Of a stretch of DNA of 64,000 nt, positions 8,329 to 17,342 are shown in pieces. The position numbers and the translations under genes are program-made. Source of the stretch: Blastomonas fulva (GTDB lineage Bacteria; Pseudomonadota; Alphaproteobacteria; Sphingomonadales; Sphingomonadaceae); assembly GCF_003431825.1 (NCBI RefSeq), contig NZ_CP020083.1:310001-374000 (forward strand). The letters run 5' to 3'. Under the pieces are notes generated by a model, which worked only from the letters and a program-made list of their open reading frames with translations, was not told the DNA's origin and did no database searches. Every line of letters begins with the position of its first letter. Positions within the stretch are counted from its first letter, which is position 1.

Positions 8329-8832
8329 GTGTCGCGCGAGACGAGCGATCTGGATACGGCCTTTCGGGAACATGCCTCTGCGCTGCTGCAGTTTCTGCGT
8401 CGCAAGGCGAGCCCGCAGGAAGCGCCCGATCTGGTGCAGGAGGTGTTCGCAAGGGCAGCAGGCAGCGCCCAGAGGCACAGCCTCGTCAACCCTGGCGGCT
8501 TTCTCCGCCGCATCGCCCAGAACCTGCTGATCGACCGGTCTCGCAAGGTTCATCGGCATGGGGCACCTGAGGTGTCGTTCTGCGAAGAACGGGATTTTGT
8601 CACACCCCCACAGCAGGAATGGAGCATGGAAGCGGCTGATCTGATGAGCCTTTATGAAGCAGCCGTGGACTCGATGTCACCCAAAACGCGCGAGGTTTTT
8701 CTGATGCACCGGGTCGACGAACTGACATATCGCGAGATACACGAGCATCTGGGAATCAGTGTTGCAACGGTGGAATACCACATGATGAAGGCGCTCGCGC
8801 ATATCGCGCAAGCCGTGGACTATAATCGATGA
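8329..8832 (+). CDS. ECF sigma factor, FecI-like
   Basis: A protein of about 167 residues. Region 2 (FREHASALLQFLRRKA, DLVQEVFARA) and region 4 (SPKTREVFLMHRVDELTYREIHEHLGISVATVE) are both present. GTG 8329 is chosen because region 2 begins about ten residues later; upstream in-frame sequence looks non-coding. Its end overlaps the FecR start by ATGA. With FecR and a TonB receptor it forms a surface-signalling trio, here attached to a lasso-peptide isopeptidase. It likely transcribes the receptor/isopeptidase genes, and possibly the precursor. Confidence 0.92.
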   Translation: MSRETSDLDTAFREHASALLQFLRRKASPQEAPDLVQEVFARAAGSAQRHSLVNPGGFLRRIAQNLLIDRSRKVHRHGAPEVSFCEERDFVTPPQQEWSMEAADLMSLYEAAVDSMSPKTREVFLMHRVDELTYREIHEHLGISVATVEYHMMKALAHIAQAVDYNR

Positions 8833-9839
8833 CGCACAAGCACCGCGATGACACGATCGATGACGCTGCGCGCACTTGGCTGATCAGGATGCGGGGTCCG
8901 GATGCTCCCCAGCTGCGTCACGAGTTAGAAGCCTGGCGCGCTGCCGATCCAGCGCATCACGCGGCATATGAGCGGGCTGAAGCCATCTTGGTACAGTCCG
9001 CTATTCTGAAAGGGTCTGTGCGACATGGCCAGAGCCGCAAGTCCCGCCTGGCCCCTCAAAGACCCTTTGTTCGGCGGTGGCTCACCGCCGGTGCGCTGGC
9101 GGCTGCCGCGGCCATGCTGTTTGTGGCGATCAGTGCCGGAGGCGCCTCTCTTTCCGGCCCTCACGGTCAAAATCCCATGGCTGCCTGGGCTGCCGAGCCG
9201 CTGGTGACAAGGCACGGCGAAATCAGAAGCTTCCGTCTTGATGACGGATCCGTTGTCACACTCGATACCGACAGCCGCCTTGACGTGGCGTTGACTGATA
9301 ATGCGAGGATCGTGAAGCTGGCCAGAGGTCGGGCACGCTTGCAGATCGCCACTGACGTGCGGCCATTCCGCATTCTGGCAGGGTCCGGTCAGGTCACCAC
9401 AACGCAGGCCTTACTCGATATCGGTTACGACAGCGAAGGTATGATCGGCCTCACTCTGTCCGATGCCGCGGCGGTGATCGCACCAGCTGGCCAGACTACC
9501 CACAAATCCGTGATGCGGGAGATTCCTGCAGCAACTCCCCTGGTATATCGCGCCGATGATGCCGCGCTGAGACTTGGGGCACAGTCGTCGGACTTTGGCG
9601 ACAGTGATTGGCCGTCTGGCTGGGCGGAATACCGCACGGTCAGGCTCGACCAGCTGGTGGCCGCAGCCAACCGCTATGCGGCGGTTCCGATCATCATAAA
9701 GGACCCTGCCATTGCCCGGCTCGAAGCGTCTGGTCGTTTCAAGATCAGCCAGACGGATACCTTCGTCAGGCGCCTTGCACAGCTGTTCGATCTTGCCGTC
9801 GAGCGCAGGGCCGACGGCATATATCTGCAACGGCGATAA
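8829..9839 (+). CDS. FecR family anti-sigma factor/signal transducer
   Basis: A single-pass inner-membrane protein of 336 residues. It has a cytoplasmic N-terminal domain of the DUF4880 type (AARTWLIRMRGPD, WRAADPAHHAAYERA) and one membrane helix around residues 82-106. A periplasmic FecR domain follows (GEIRSFRLDDGSVVTLDTDS), and the C-terminal part contacts the receptor's STN domain. It keeps the upstream sigma factor inactive until the receptor signals that it is loaded. It is coupled to the sigma gene by ATGA. Confidence 0.93.
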   Translation: MTHKHRDDTIDDAARTWLIRMRGPDAPQLRHELEAWRAADPAHHAAYERAEAILVQSAILKGSVRHGQSRKSRLAPQRPFVRRWLTAGALAAAAAMLFVAISAGGASLSGPHGQNPMAAWAAEPLVTRHGEIRSFRLDDGSVVTLDTDSRLDVALTDNARIVKLARGRARLQIATDVRPFRILAGSGQVTTTQALLDIGYDSEGMIGLTLSDAAAVIAPAGQTTHKSVMREIPAATPLVYRADDAALRLGAQSSDFGDSDWPSGWAEYRTVRLDQLVAAANRYAAVPIIIKDPAIARLEASGRFKISQTDTFVRRLAQLFDLAVERRADGIYLQRR

Positions 9840-9942
9840 TTTTTCTAATGCCTGACTAAGGTGCCCCGACAACCATCGTCATTCCCCCTTCAAAGGCCGT
9901 GTGTCTCCTCGACAAGCGGCCCCAAACCGAAGGGGGATCAGG

Positions 9943-12486
9943 ATGATGTCAGGAAAATCACAGGTGATGCGTGCGCTGATGGCCAGCGTGGCGCTGGGGC
10001 TTATGCCAGTTGCAGCGCACGCCCAGCAGCAGGAAAAAATGGTCTACGACCAGCCAGCGCAGGACTTAGGCAACGCGCTGCGCAGTGTGGCCACGCGGGC
10101 CGGAATCGAACTCTATGCCTCGGCGGATGATCTTGACGGACTGCAGGCGCCAGCCCTGAAGGGCGATCTTACGACACGCGAAGCCTTCGAGGCCCTGTTG
10201 CGAGGCACTGGCCTAACCGCGCGGTTCGAACGGGGATCGGTCACGATCGGACGCGCTAGTGGCAGGCGAGCTGATGAAGCTGGCTCGCAATCCGATCCCA
10301 TAATTGTCACAGGATCACGCATCAAGGGTGCGCCCTCGGCTGTTCCGGTCACGACAGTAACCAGCGAGGACATCCGCAATGCCGGTCAGAACGATCTGGG
10401 CGAAGTCGCACGCAGCCTGCCGCAGAATTTTGGTGGTGGCCAGAACCCGGGCATTGGCAACTCGCAAGGTGCTCAAAACGAAAATGTGAACGTCAACGGG
10501 GCATCGACTTTCAACCTGCGCGGGATCGGCCCCAATGCGACTCTGACGCTGATCAACGGCAATCGTTTTGCCTTCAGCGGGGTCAACTCGGTCATCGATG
10601 TGAGCGCAATTCCGGTGTCGGCGGTCGAGCGTGTCGAGGTGATCGCCGATGGCGCTTCGGCGATCTACGGCGCAGATGCGGTGGCGGGCGTCGTCAATAT
10701 CATCCTTCGGAAAAGCTACGATGGCGTGTCCACCAGCGCGCGCGTAGGCGGATCGACCGACGGCGGCAATTTTCAGCAGCAGTTCAGCGTACTGGCCGGG
10801 ACCAGCTGGTCGACCGGCGGAGTAATGGCTGCTTATGATGTCAGCAGCAATTCTTCGATCCAGGCCGGGTCGCGCAGCTATGCCGTCTCGAACAATCCGG
10901 ATGCCACCCTGTTCCCCGACCTGCGTCGGCACGCCGTGCTCGTCAGCGCCCACCAGGCTTTTGGTGATCGCGTCGAACTGAGCGCCGACGCCATTTTCAA
11001 GACGGGCAGACAGATCGGGGCCTCGGGCTTCTCGGCTACTGTGCCAATCACTACGTCTGGCAACCAGGTTCGCACCGAGTTCGAGACATTCGGGATTGCT
11101 CCGAAAATCGTCGTCGATCTGTCTGACGACTGGACCTTCGAGATCCTCGGCTTTTATGGCACCGACACAACCGATGGTCTTACCCGGGTTTTTTCAGGAG
11201 GCATTCAGACGAGCACCGGCCCCCGATACTTCTTCAACCGGAATTTTTCTGTGGAGGCGGGGCTTCAGGGCGCGCTGTTCGAACTGCCCGCAGGACCCGC
11301 CCGTATTGCAGCGGGCGCTGGTTACCGCTCCAGTTTTTTCGAGGCGAGGCTTGGCGGCAGGGCGTTCGACCAGCTTCGGAAAAACTATTTTGCCTATGGG
11401 GAGTTGTTTGTGCCGCTCACCAGCCCGGAACAGGGCGTCTCGCTCGCGCACCGGGCGTCGCTGACGGGCGCGCTGCGCTATGAGGATAACTCGGATTCGG
11501 GCGACATCGTCACTCCGAAGCTTAGCATGATCTACGAGCCGGTAGCCGGGCTGACGTTTGGCATCTCATGGGGCAAATCATTCAAGCTGCCGACGCTCTT
11601 TCAGCAATATACGGGCTATTCGGCGGTTCTCGTTCCGGTTGGCGGCTTCGGACAGGGTTTTCCGGCGAGCGCGACGCTCGCGATTGCCCAAGGGGCAAGC
11701 GAAATTCTGGGGCCTGAGCGCTCGGAAAACTGGACCTTCAGCGCGACGACGAAACCGGTAGAAGGTCTGGAGCTGTCCGCTGCCTATTTCCATATCGACT
11801 ATACGGACCGGGTAACACCTCCGCTGCCCTCAGGTGCTGGCGCGCTCAACAATCCGATCTTCGCAGATCTGATCACCTTCAATCCGTCAGCAGCCTTGCT
11901 CGATGCACTGTTCAGCGGCGCAAATGGAGGGCTACAGAATGGGACTGGCGCTCCCTATGACCCGCGGCGCGTGATTGCGCTTCTTGATGCGCGCACCCGC
12001 AATATTGCCCAGCAGACCTATAGCGGCGTCGATGTGTCGCTACGATATGACCTTGAGACTGGCCCGGGTCAGCGGCTCTCGCTGAGCGGCGGCGGTACAT
12101 GGATGGAAAGCAGCCAGCGTCTTCTTCCCGGGCTGCCCGTGACCGAACTTGCCGGAAACATCTTTTTTCCGCCGCATATTCGCGCGCGGGCCGGGGCGAC
12201 TTACAGCACAAAGCGGTTCTCGCTCTCTTCCTTCGTCAACCATAGCGGCGGAGTAACCGACAATCGCAGACCGGCTCGAACTAAGCTGTCTTCATTCACC
12301 ACCCTGGATCTGACGGCGCGTCTGACGCTGGGCAGTGGCACTGAGATCGCGCTTAATGCCCTCAACATTCTCAACGAAAAGCCCGATCGCATCTTCACGG
12401 CGGCCGCGTTCGACGCAGCATTCGATTCGACCAATTACTCGGCGGTCGGACGCTTTCTCGGCCTGACGGTGCGCCATGACTGGTAA
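9943..12486 (+). CDS. TonB-dependent receptor with N-terminal STN signalling domain (lasso-peptide locus)
   Basis: An outer-membrane receptor of about 847 residues. Start ATG 9943 follows a good Shine-Dalgarno (GGGGATCAGG); a signal peptide ends at AHAQQ. The STN domain (YDQPAQDLGNALRSVATRAG) is followed by a TonB box (PIIVTGSRI). The plug (RVEVIADGASAIYGADAVAG) and a 22-strand type barrel come next, ending in the usual aromatic residue (VRHDW). The STN domain marks it as a transducer working with FecR and the ECF sigma factor. From context its ligand is probably a lasso peptide, either self-made or from relatives. It overlaps the isopeptidase gene by 11 bases. Confidence 0.93.
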   Translation: MMSGKSQVMRALMASVALGLMPVAAHAQQQEKMVYDQPAQDLGNALRSVATRAGIELYASADDLDGLQAPALKGDLTTREAFEALLRGTGLTARFERGSVTIGRASGRRADEAGSQSDPIIVTGSRIKGAPSAVPVTTVTSEDIRNAGQNDLGEVARSLPQNFGGGQNPGIGNSQGAQNENVNVNGASTFNLRGIGPNATLTLINGNRFAFSGVNSVIDVSAIPVSAVERVEVIADGASAIYGADAVAGVVNIILRKSYDGVSTSARVGGSTDGGNFQQQFSVLAGTSWSTGGVMAAYDVSSNSSIQAGSRSYAVSNNPDATLFPDLRRHAVLVSAHQAFGDRVELSADAIFKTGRQIGASGFSATVPITTSGNQVRTEFETFGIAPKIVVDLSDDWTFEILGFYGTDTTDGLTRVFSGGIQTSTGPRYFFNRNFSVEAGLQGALFELPAGPARIAAGAGYRSSFFEARLGGRAFDQLRKNYFAYGELFVPLTSPEQGVSLAHRASLTGALRYEDNSDSGDIVTPKLSMIYEPVAGLTFGISWGKSFKLPTLFQQYTGYSAVLVPVGGFGQGFPASATLAIAQGASEILGPERSENWTFSATTKPVEGLELSAAYFHIDYTDRVTPPLPSGAGALNNPIFADLITFNPSAALLDALFSGANGGLQNGTGAPYDPRRVIALLDARTRNIAQQTYSGVDVSLRYDLETGPGQRLSLSGGGTWMESSQRLLPGLPVTELAGNIFFPPHIRARAGATYSTKRFSLSSFVNHSGGVTDNRRPARTKLSSFTTLDLTARLTLGSGTEIALNALNILNEKPDRIFTAAAFDAAFDSTNYSAVGRFLGLTVRHDW

Positions 12487-14695
12487 GCCGCGCACAAAAT
12501 ACGCAAACCTCGGCAGATGCTCGCTTCTTGGGGGGTTGGCATTGATCGTATCCTGTCCGGCAGCGATGGCCGACGATCCAGGCCGCCGCTGGACGCCAGA
12601 AGACATCGTGTCAGTGCCAAAGGTGATCTCGATGGCATTGTCATATGATGGAGCAGAACTGGCTTATCTCGAGCGGACAGTGGACATTGCCGGGAACCGC
12701 ACATTGCTCGTGCTGTATCGGCTGGATCTGGCTTCGGGCGCCAGGGCAGAGGTTGCGCGTGCGATTGCAGCCGATAAGCTCGAGGCAATTGCAGGGAAGC
12801 GGGCCTGGAATGTCCTGCTCGATCTGGGCGACGGACAGCAGCTGTACCAGATCGATTCTGGCGCATCGGCGCGACTTGTTCTTGCCAGCGAGGCAAAGGT
12901 CACTGTCGGACAGGCCGAGGGCAATCTATTTGCCGTATCGTCCCTCGCACCCCATCGCGTCGGCGTACTGGCCTATGACTGGTCACCGGATCGCAGATGG
13001 TTGTGGTATGCAGCACTCAAGCCGGGGCCCAGCGATACCCGGGTCCAGTTCGACAGCGAGGTAACGGCGCAAAAGCACCGGCGCCGTGCTCCTGTCCCTG
13101 CTGTTGTCGAGCTGCGGCTGCGTTCGTCGTCAGGGGAAGACACGCTGATCGCAACCCGCCCCACAAGCGATCGCCTCGCATTCTACTTAGGCGCCACCGT
13201 GCGATGGGGCGAAGACGGGCTGCGGTATTTCGTCGAGACCACATCGGGCATCAAAAGCGATGAGTCAGAAGCTTTCGATCTGAAATTTGCCTCGCTGGTC
13301 AGCACTTCGGCGGGAACGCTGCCTGGCCTTCCATCGGTCGACTATCTCAAGGGCCCGCATGGTGGCCAGTTGGCCAGCGAAGGAACCGGCGCGTCGCTGG
13401 ACCTGATAGAAACAGGTCCGGACGGAACGAAACATAGCTATGGCAGATACGGTTTCTATATCGGGGATCCAAGGTCCGCAGCGAGCTGGAGATCCGAGGA
13501 CGGCAAACGCCTGGTTCTCGGCGTGCGGACTACCACCCACCCGCGTTATGGACTGGCTGTCGTTTCGAAAGCAGGCATACGCACAATCCTTACCGGGAAA
13601 AGCCTGAGCCGATGCGATTTTCGGGCTGATCTATCATGGGGCATCTGTGTGGAGGAATCGCTCAGCCAGCCGCCCCGGTTTGTCAGGGTCGAGCCCGGCA
13701 GCGGCAGGATCACAAAGGTGCTGACTCTCTCGGCGCGGCATGAAGCGATAGCGCCTTTGAAAATCACAGCACACCAGTGGAAGAACAGGGCTGATCACAT
13801 TGCCACGGGTTTCATCGTTTGGCCTCGCGATTATATAAAGGGCCAGCCGTACCCCGCAATCCTCGTGACCCATGGCAGTGATGCGGATGAGCGATTTGCA
13901 GATCAGGATCTTCAATGGGATTTTCCCGTGCAGGCCTGGGCCGAACGGGGTTATGTTGTTGTTCTGATCAATGACCCATCTCCCCGCCTGAACCCGGACC
14001 TGATGGCGGGTTATGCCCAATGGCGCTCGGGCAAAGGCCACCTGTCCCCGGCTAAAGTTCAGGATAGTGCCTGGATTGGTGTGGTGCATATGCTGGAAGA
14101 TGTCGTGAGCCAGCTGGTCAGCGATGGGCTTGTGGATCGCAGCCGGGTCGGAATTGCCGGCTATAGCAGGGGATCGCAGATCACGAACGTGGCCGTCACG
14201 CAGTCCGGTCTTTTCAGAGCGGCTTCAAGCGGTGATGGCAGCTTTCTCGAGCCTTCAGCCTGGTCCCAGGTGACGCGGTCTTACACAGCCATCTTTGGCG
14301 GTCCCCCAGCCGGGGATTTCCTGGAGAATTACCGCCGCCTTTCGCCCTCTCTGCGCGCCGATCATGCCTGTGCAGCTGTCCTCCAGCAGATGGCAACGCC
14401 CCTTGCCGGTGCGATTGATTTCCACATGAGCCTCCGGGCTGCGCGCGTTCCTTCGCAGATAAGCCTTTATCCAGGCGAAACGACCGCTACCGATGAGACG
14501 CACCTGTTTCACATTCCATCGAACCGTCTGGCTGCCATGCGCGAGAACCTTGCATGGTTTGATTTCTGGCTCCGCGATGTGGAGCAGACTGACGCCTCCT
14601 CTGCGGGACGTGCCGGCCACTGGATCGAAATGGCGCGCAGCCGTCGCGACAATTGCCCGACATTTCCGGCTATTTCATCCCATGCCCCCCCTTGA
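12476..14695 (+). CDS. Atxe2-family lasso peptide isopeptidase (prolyl-oligopeptidase fold)
   Basis: A secreted/periplasmic enzyme of 739 residues that would hydrolyse the isopeptide bond closing a lasso ring. A signal peptide is followed by an N-terminal beta-propeller-like domain (about 40-430) and an alpha/beta-hydrolase domain with the nucleophile in GYSRGSQ (Ser564) and a probable catalytic His676 (DETHLF). Where the third triad residue is expected, about 35 residues before the His, I see MATPLAG with no Asp; D648 is the nearest acid. The gene follows the TonB receptor directly, as in astexin-type clusters. Its end overlaps the convergent cyclase gene by 26 bp. Specific recognition as Atxe2-like rests on fold plus neighbours. 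Confidence 0.85.
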   Translation: MTGKPRTKYANLGRCSLLGGLALIVSCPAAMADDPGRRWTPEDIVSVPKVISMALSYDGAELAYLERTVDIAGNRTLLVLYRLDLASGARAEVARAIAADKLEAIAGKRAWNVLLDLGDGQQLYQIDSGASARLVLASEAKVTVGQAEGNLFAVSSLAPHRVGVLAYDWSPDRRWLWYAALKPGPSDTRVQFDSEVTAQKHRRRAPVPAVVELRLRSSSGEDTLIATRPTSDRLAFYLGATVRWGEDGLRYFVETTSGIKSDESEAFDLKFASLVSTSAGTLPGLPSVDYLKGPHGGQLASEGTGASLDLIETGPDGTKHSYGRYGFYIGDPRSAASWRSEDGKRLVLGVRTTTHPRYGLAVVSKAGIRTILTGKSLSRCDFRADLSWGICVEESLSQPPRFVRVEPGSGRITKVLTLSARHEAIAPLKITAHQWKNRADHIATGFIVWPRDYIKGQPYPAILVTHGSDADERFADQDLQWDFPVQAWAERGYVVVLINDPSPRLNPDLMAGYAQWRSGKGHLSPAKVQDSAWIGVVHMLEDVVSQLVSDGLVDRSRVGIAGYSRGSQITNVAVTQSGLFRAASSGDGSFLEPSAWSQVTRSYTAIFGGPPAGDFLENYRRLSPSLRADHACAAVLQQMATPLAGAIDFHMSLRAARVPSQISLYPGETTATDETHLFHIPSNRLAAMRENLAWFDFWLRDVEQTDASSAGRAGHWIEMARSRRDNCPTFPAISSHAPP

Positions 14696-16421
14696 GCCCG
14701 TCAGAGCTGGTCCACCACTGCGCCCATGCCTCTGCAGCACATATTGCCAGGATCCGACGCGCGGATTGGGATCCCGCCGCGGTAGGAAGCTGCGCCTGGC
14801 TGAGGATCGAAAGGTCCAGCATTCCGGCTTGGGCCAAAAGGCCCCCACGCAGAAAATCTTCGGCTTTGCTGCGGTTTGCGAGATATATGTCCCTCATGAA
14901 GCCAGAGGGGCCTCCTTTTGAGGTTCGTCTGAGCAGTTCGTCCGGCACGATCCCCCCGAAAGCTGCGCGGGCGACTGCCCTGTTGGCCCCGCCATGAACC
15001 CAAAGCCACGTTGGAATGCTCAAGCACAGTTCGACGACTGGCTGAGACATCAGCGGAGCAATATGCGTCAGATAAGTCTGGCGCGGATACAGCTCGATGC
15101 TGCGATGAGCCCGGAGGAGCTGCTTCACATGTCCGATCTTGCCCGGAAGGGCGTTCTGCGGCGGATTGAGCCAGGGATGGAGCGGCTGTTGGGGTGCCAT
15201 CGCTTCGAAGAACGATGATGACAGACCCAACGTGTCACACAAAGTCCGGGGCGGGCTGCCCGCCTTTCGATAGATATCCCAGGCATGTCGGAGAATCGTC
15301 ATGCCGTCCGCTCCGGTCAGGACGCCGATATCGCGCAGAGTATTCATGATTCCAGAGCGTGAGCCCTGAGACATGAACCGGTCGACGAACGGAGCGGCCG
15401 TGCGAAGGCTGCAGAACACGTTGTCACCACCATTACCGGAAAAATATGCATCTACAGGCTGATCATCACGAAATGCAGAATGGGTGGCCTGCATTGCCTG
15501 CAGAAAATACGCGGCATTTGGCCAGGGGTGGGTGGGCGCCGCAGGCTGCTCAATAACGACCGATCCGATGTCGAAGTGCCGCTCGTGCAGCCGAAGGCCG
15601 AGCGCATCCGTCAGAACAGATGCATAGCGACGCTCATCCCCACCCGCTCCGCTGCTGACAAAATTGACACAATGCAGTGCTGCGGCTCCTGGATGGGCGC
15701 AGCAGGCGACTATAGAAGAGTCCAGCCCTCCGGAAACTCCGATCAGGATGGAATGGAAACAGGATGCCCAAGCCCCGCCGCAGTCAAAAGCGACCTTGCG
15801 AAGTCTGGCTGCGGCGTCGTCGAATTTAGGAGGTGTTTCCGGGCAGGTCCATTCCCATGGCGACCACCATTCATGCAGGGTATTTCTTGCTGGCGAACTG
15901 TTCAGGCACTCACCTGCCAGCAATTCGGAAACGCCGGACAGACAGGTGTTGCGGCCCATTGCATCCGGGCTGGCAAGAAGTCTGCCGATCTCTGTCAGAT
16001 TGACAGCCCCCGCCCCCCGGCTCGCGAGATCGGCTACATCGCCCGCCAGCACTGCGCCGTCGGCGCGGGTCCGATAATAACACGGCAGCAGGCCGGACGG
16101 GTCGCGTAGCACCGAGACAGCACCATCTGGCCCAGCCACGACCGCAACATAAGCACCCCAGAATTCCTTCAGAAGCATGCGTCCATTGCTGGCTTCGATT
16201 GCGCGGGCTGTTTCAGTATCGAACTCCAGAACGCGGCGAGAAGGCGATGTTTGGGAAAACAAATGTCCGATGATGCAGCCAGTGCTGCCAATCCGGATTA
16301 CGGGTAAATGGCTCCACACGCGGACTGCAGGATTATTGAACGAAGGCTCTCCCATATCGCTGACGGAACGGACCTGTGAGGAAGCGCCCGGGTTAATGTC
16401 TATGATGAAACGCCCTGCCAT
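14670..16421 (-). CDS. Lasso peptide cyclase (asparagine-synthetase-like C protein)
   Basis: An ATP-dependent macrolactam synthetase of 583 residues. The N-terminal half resembles a class II glutaminase domain that lacks the catalytic N-terminal Cys (it begins MAGRF). The C-terminal half is an asparagine-synthetase domain with the ATP pyrophosphatase loop ILIGVSGGLDSSIV and a later SGNGGDNVFCS motif. It adenylates the ring acid of the precursor core and closes it onto Gly1. The start ATG at 16421 overlaps the B-gene stop by one base, so B and C are translationally coupled. The 3' end runs 26 bp into the convergent isopeptidase gene. Confidence 0.92.
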   Translation of the reverse strand: MAGRFIIDINPGASSQVRSVSDMGEPSFNNPAVRVWSHLPVIRIGSTGCIIGHLFSQTSPSRRVLEFDTETARAIEASNGRMLLKEFWGAYVAVVAGPDGAVSVLRDPSGLLPCYYRTRADGAVLAGDVADLASRGAGAVNLTEIGRLLASPDAMGRNTCLSGVSELLAGECLNSSPARNTLHEWWSPWEWTCPETPPKFDDAAARLRKVAFDCGGAWASCFHSILIGVSGGLDSSIVACCAHPGAAALHCVNFVSSGAGGDERRYASVLTDALGLRLHERHFDIGSVVIEQPAAPTHPWPNAAYFLQAMQATHSAFRDDQPVDAYFSGNGGDNVFCSLRTAAPFVDRFMSQGSRSGIMNTLRDIGVLTGADGMTILRHAWDIYRKAGSPPRTLCDTLGLSSSFFEAMAPQQPLHPWLNPPQNALPGKIGHVKQLLRAHRSIELYPRQTYLTHIAPLMSQPVVELCLSIPTWLWVHGGANRAVARAAFGGIVPDELLRRTSKGGPSGFMRDIYLANRSKAEDFLRGGLLAQAGMLDLSILSQAQLPTAAGSQSARRILAICAAEAWAQWWTSSDGLKGGHGMK

Positions 16422-17062
16422 CAGACCACCAGTATCGGCTTATAGGGCTCGACCAGATCGAGAGGGTCGGTCAGGATGGTGTCACCAGACTGAACCCAGG
16501 CATGCGCTGAAAAGGGAAGCGCTACCCCAATCACAAGGTCCACATGACATCCGTGGCTGGCAAGAACCTTCTTCATGGCGATACTCCTGACGAGGCACTG
16601 GTCTTTTGCCGGAACGAAATGCCTTGCCCGCTGAAATGCGGCTGTCACAAGGGAGACCTGGTGATTTTGGTCCTGCGCGACGCGCTGCGCAGTTGACCAG
16701 CCTGGTTTCAGTATCTCCGCAAAAGGCAGACGCCGGAGCATCCGCCGTGCTGTGATCTGTGCTGCAATCGCTCTGATGGTGGAGACAACGTCAGCAGACA
16801 GCGATGGATGATTTTCAAGGCCGGATGTCGGAGCCGGGACTTTAGGGTTATGCAATGTCGGATCATCGCAACCCTCGGTTATGATGTTCCGTGCGATCAG
16901 CCAGTGAAAGTCGGCGGCATCAGCACTTTGCTCAAGGAATCGCCGGAACCTCGCGTCCGCTCTGTCTTGCAGCAGAAAATATCGTGCGCGGTCAACGTCG
17001 AGAAATATCGAGGCTGACGCAAAGAGGCAGTAGCGCAGGTGCGGAGACAGTCTGTAGGTCAT
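16421..17062 (-). CDS. Lasso peptide leader peptidase B (fused RRE + transglutaminase-like protease)
   Basis: A protein of about 213 residues. The N-terminal 80 residues look like a PqqD/RRE leader-binding domain (IFLDVDRARYFLLQ). The C-terminal part is the B2 cysteine protease, with Cys in AKDQCLVRSIAMKK, His in SAHAWVQ and Asp in LTDPLDLVE. It recognises the precursor leader and removes it. ATG 17062 is chosen because it begins the RRE domain; an in-frame start at 17110 would fall inside the hairpin that follows the precursor gene. It lies 60 bp downstream of the precursor and overlaps the cyclase by one base. Confidence 0.92.
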   Translation of the reverse strand: MTYRLSPHLRYCLFASASIFLDVDRARYFLLQDRADARFRRFLEQSADAADFHWLIARNIITEGCDDPTLHNPKVPAPTSGLENHPSLSADVVSTIRAIAAQITARRMLRRLPFAEILKPGWSTAQRVAQDQNHQVSLVTAAFQRARHFVPAKDQCLVRSIAMKKVLASHGCHVDLVIGVALPFSAHAWVQSGDTILTDPLDLVEPYKPILVV

Positions 17063-17087
17063 CGCAATGGGACAATGATCAGCAAAT

Positions 17088-17113
17088 GGCGTGCAGCCAG
17101 CAGGCTGCACGCC
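17088..17113 (-). other. Stem-loop between lasso precursor and B gene
   Basis: GGCGTGCAGCC and GGCTGCACGCC form a perfect 11-bp stem with a four-base loop. It starts 9 bases after the precursor stop and ends 25 bases before the B start. No strong U-tract follows, so it is best read as an mRNA-stabilising or attenuating hairpin. It would let the precursor be expressed above the enzymes. Confidence 0.65.
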
Positions 17114-17122
17114 ACCCGCTGC

Positions 17123-17266
17123 TCAGTCCTCGGAAGCAAGGCCGAAGACCAGGAACCGCTGATTGGTCTCGAGGTCTTCGTCGCCGAGGATCGAGGCACC
17201 GTGGGTTTCGTCCTGGACGGCACCCAGATCGATGACATCGTCATGCTGAGGTTCAAACGAGTTCAT
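17123..17266 (-). CDS. Lasso peptide precursor (A peptide), 47 residues
   Basis: ATG 17266-17264 follows a Shine-Dalgarno (AAAGGAAC), and TGA lies at 17125-17123. The product begins MNSFEPQHDDVIDLGAVQ, an acidic leader. It then has D-E-T21-H22-G23, which gives the Thr at position -2 and the Gly at core position 1 expected of proteobacterial lasso precursors. G15 and T21 keep the usual GxxxxxT leader spacing. The predicted core is residues 23-47 (25 residues), starting GASILGDEDLE. Ring acceptors D29, E30 and D31 are core positions 7, 8 and 9, so 7-, 8- or 9-residue rings are all possible. The tail holds R37, F38, L39 and F41 as candidate steric plugs and ends in SED. Followed by a hairpin and the B and C genes. 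Confidence 0.88.
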   Translation of the reverse strand: MNSFEPQHDDVIDLGAVQDETHGASILGDEDLETNQRFLVFGLASED

Positions 17267-17342
17267 GCTCAGTTCCTTTCCGTAATATGCGACTGGGATA
17301 GTCGCCGGGAAAGGCTATGCCCGGTTGAACGTCAGCTCCATT

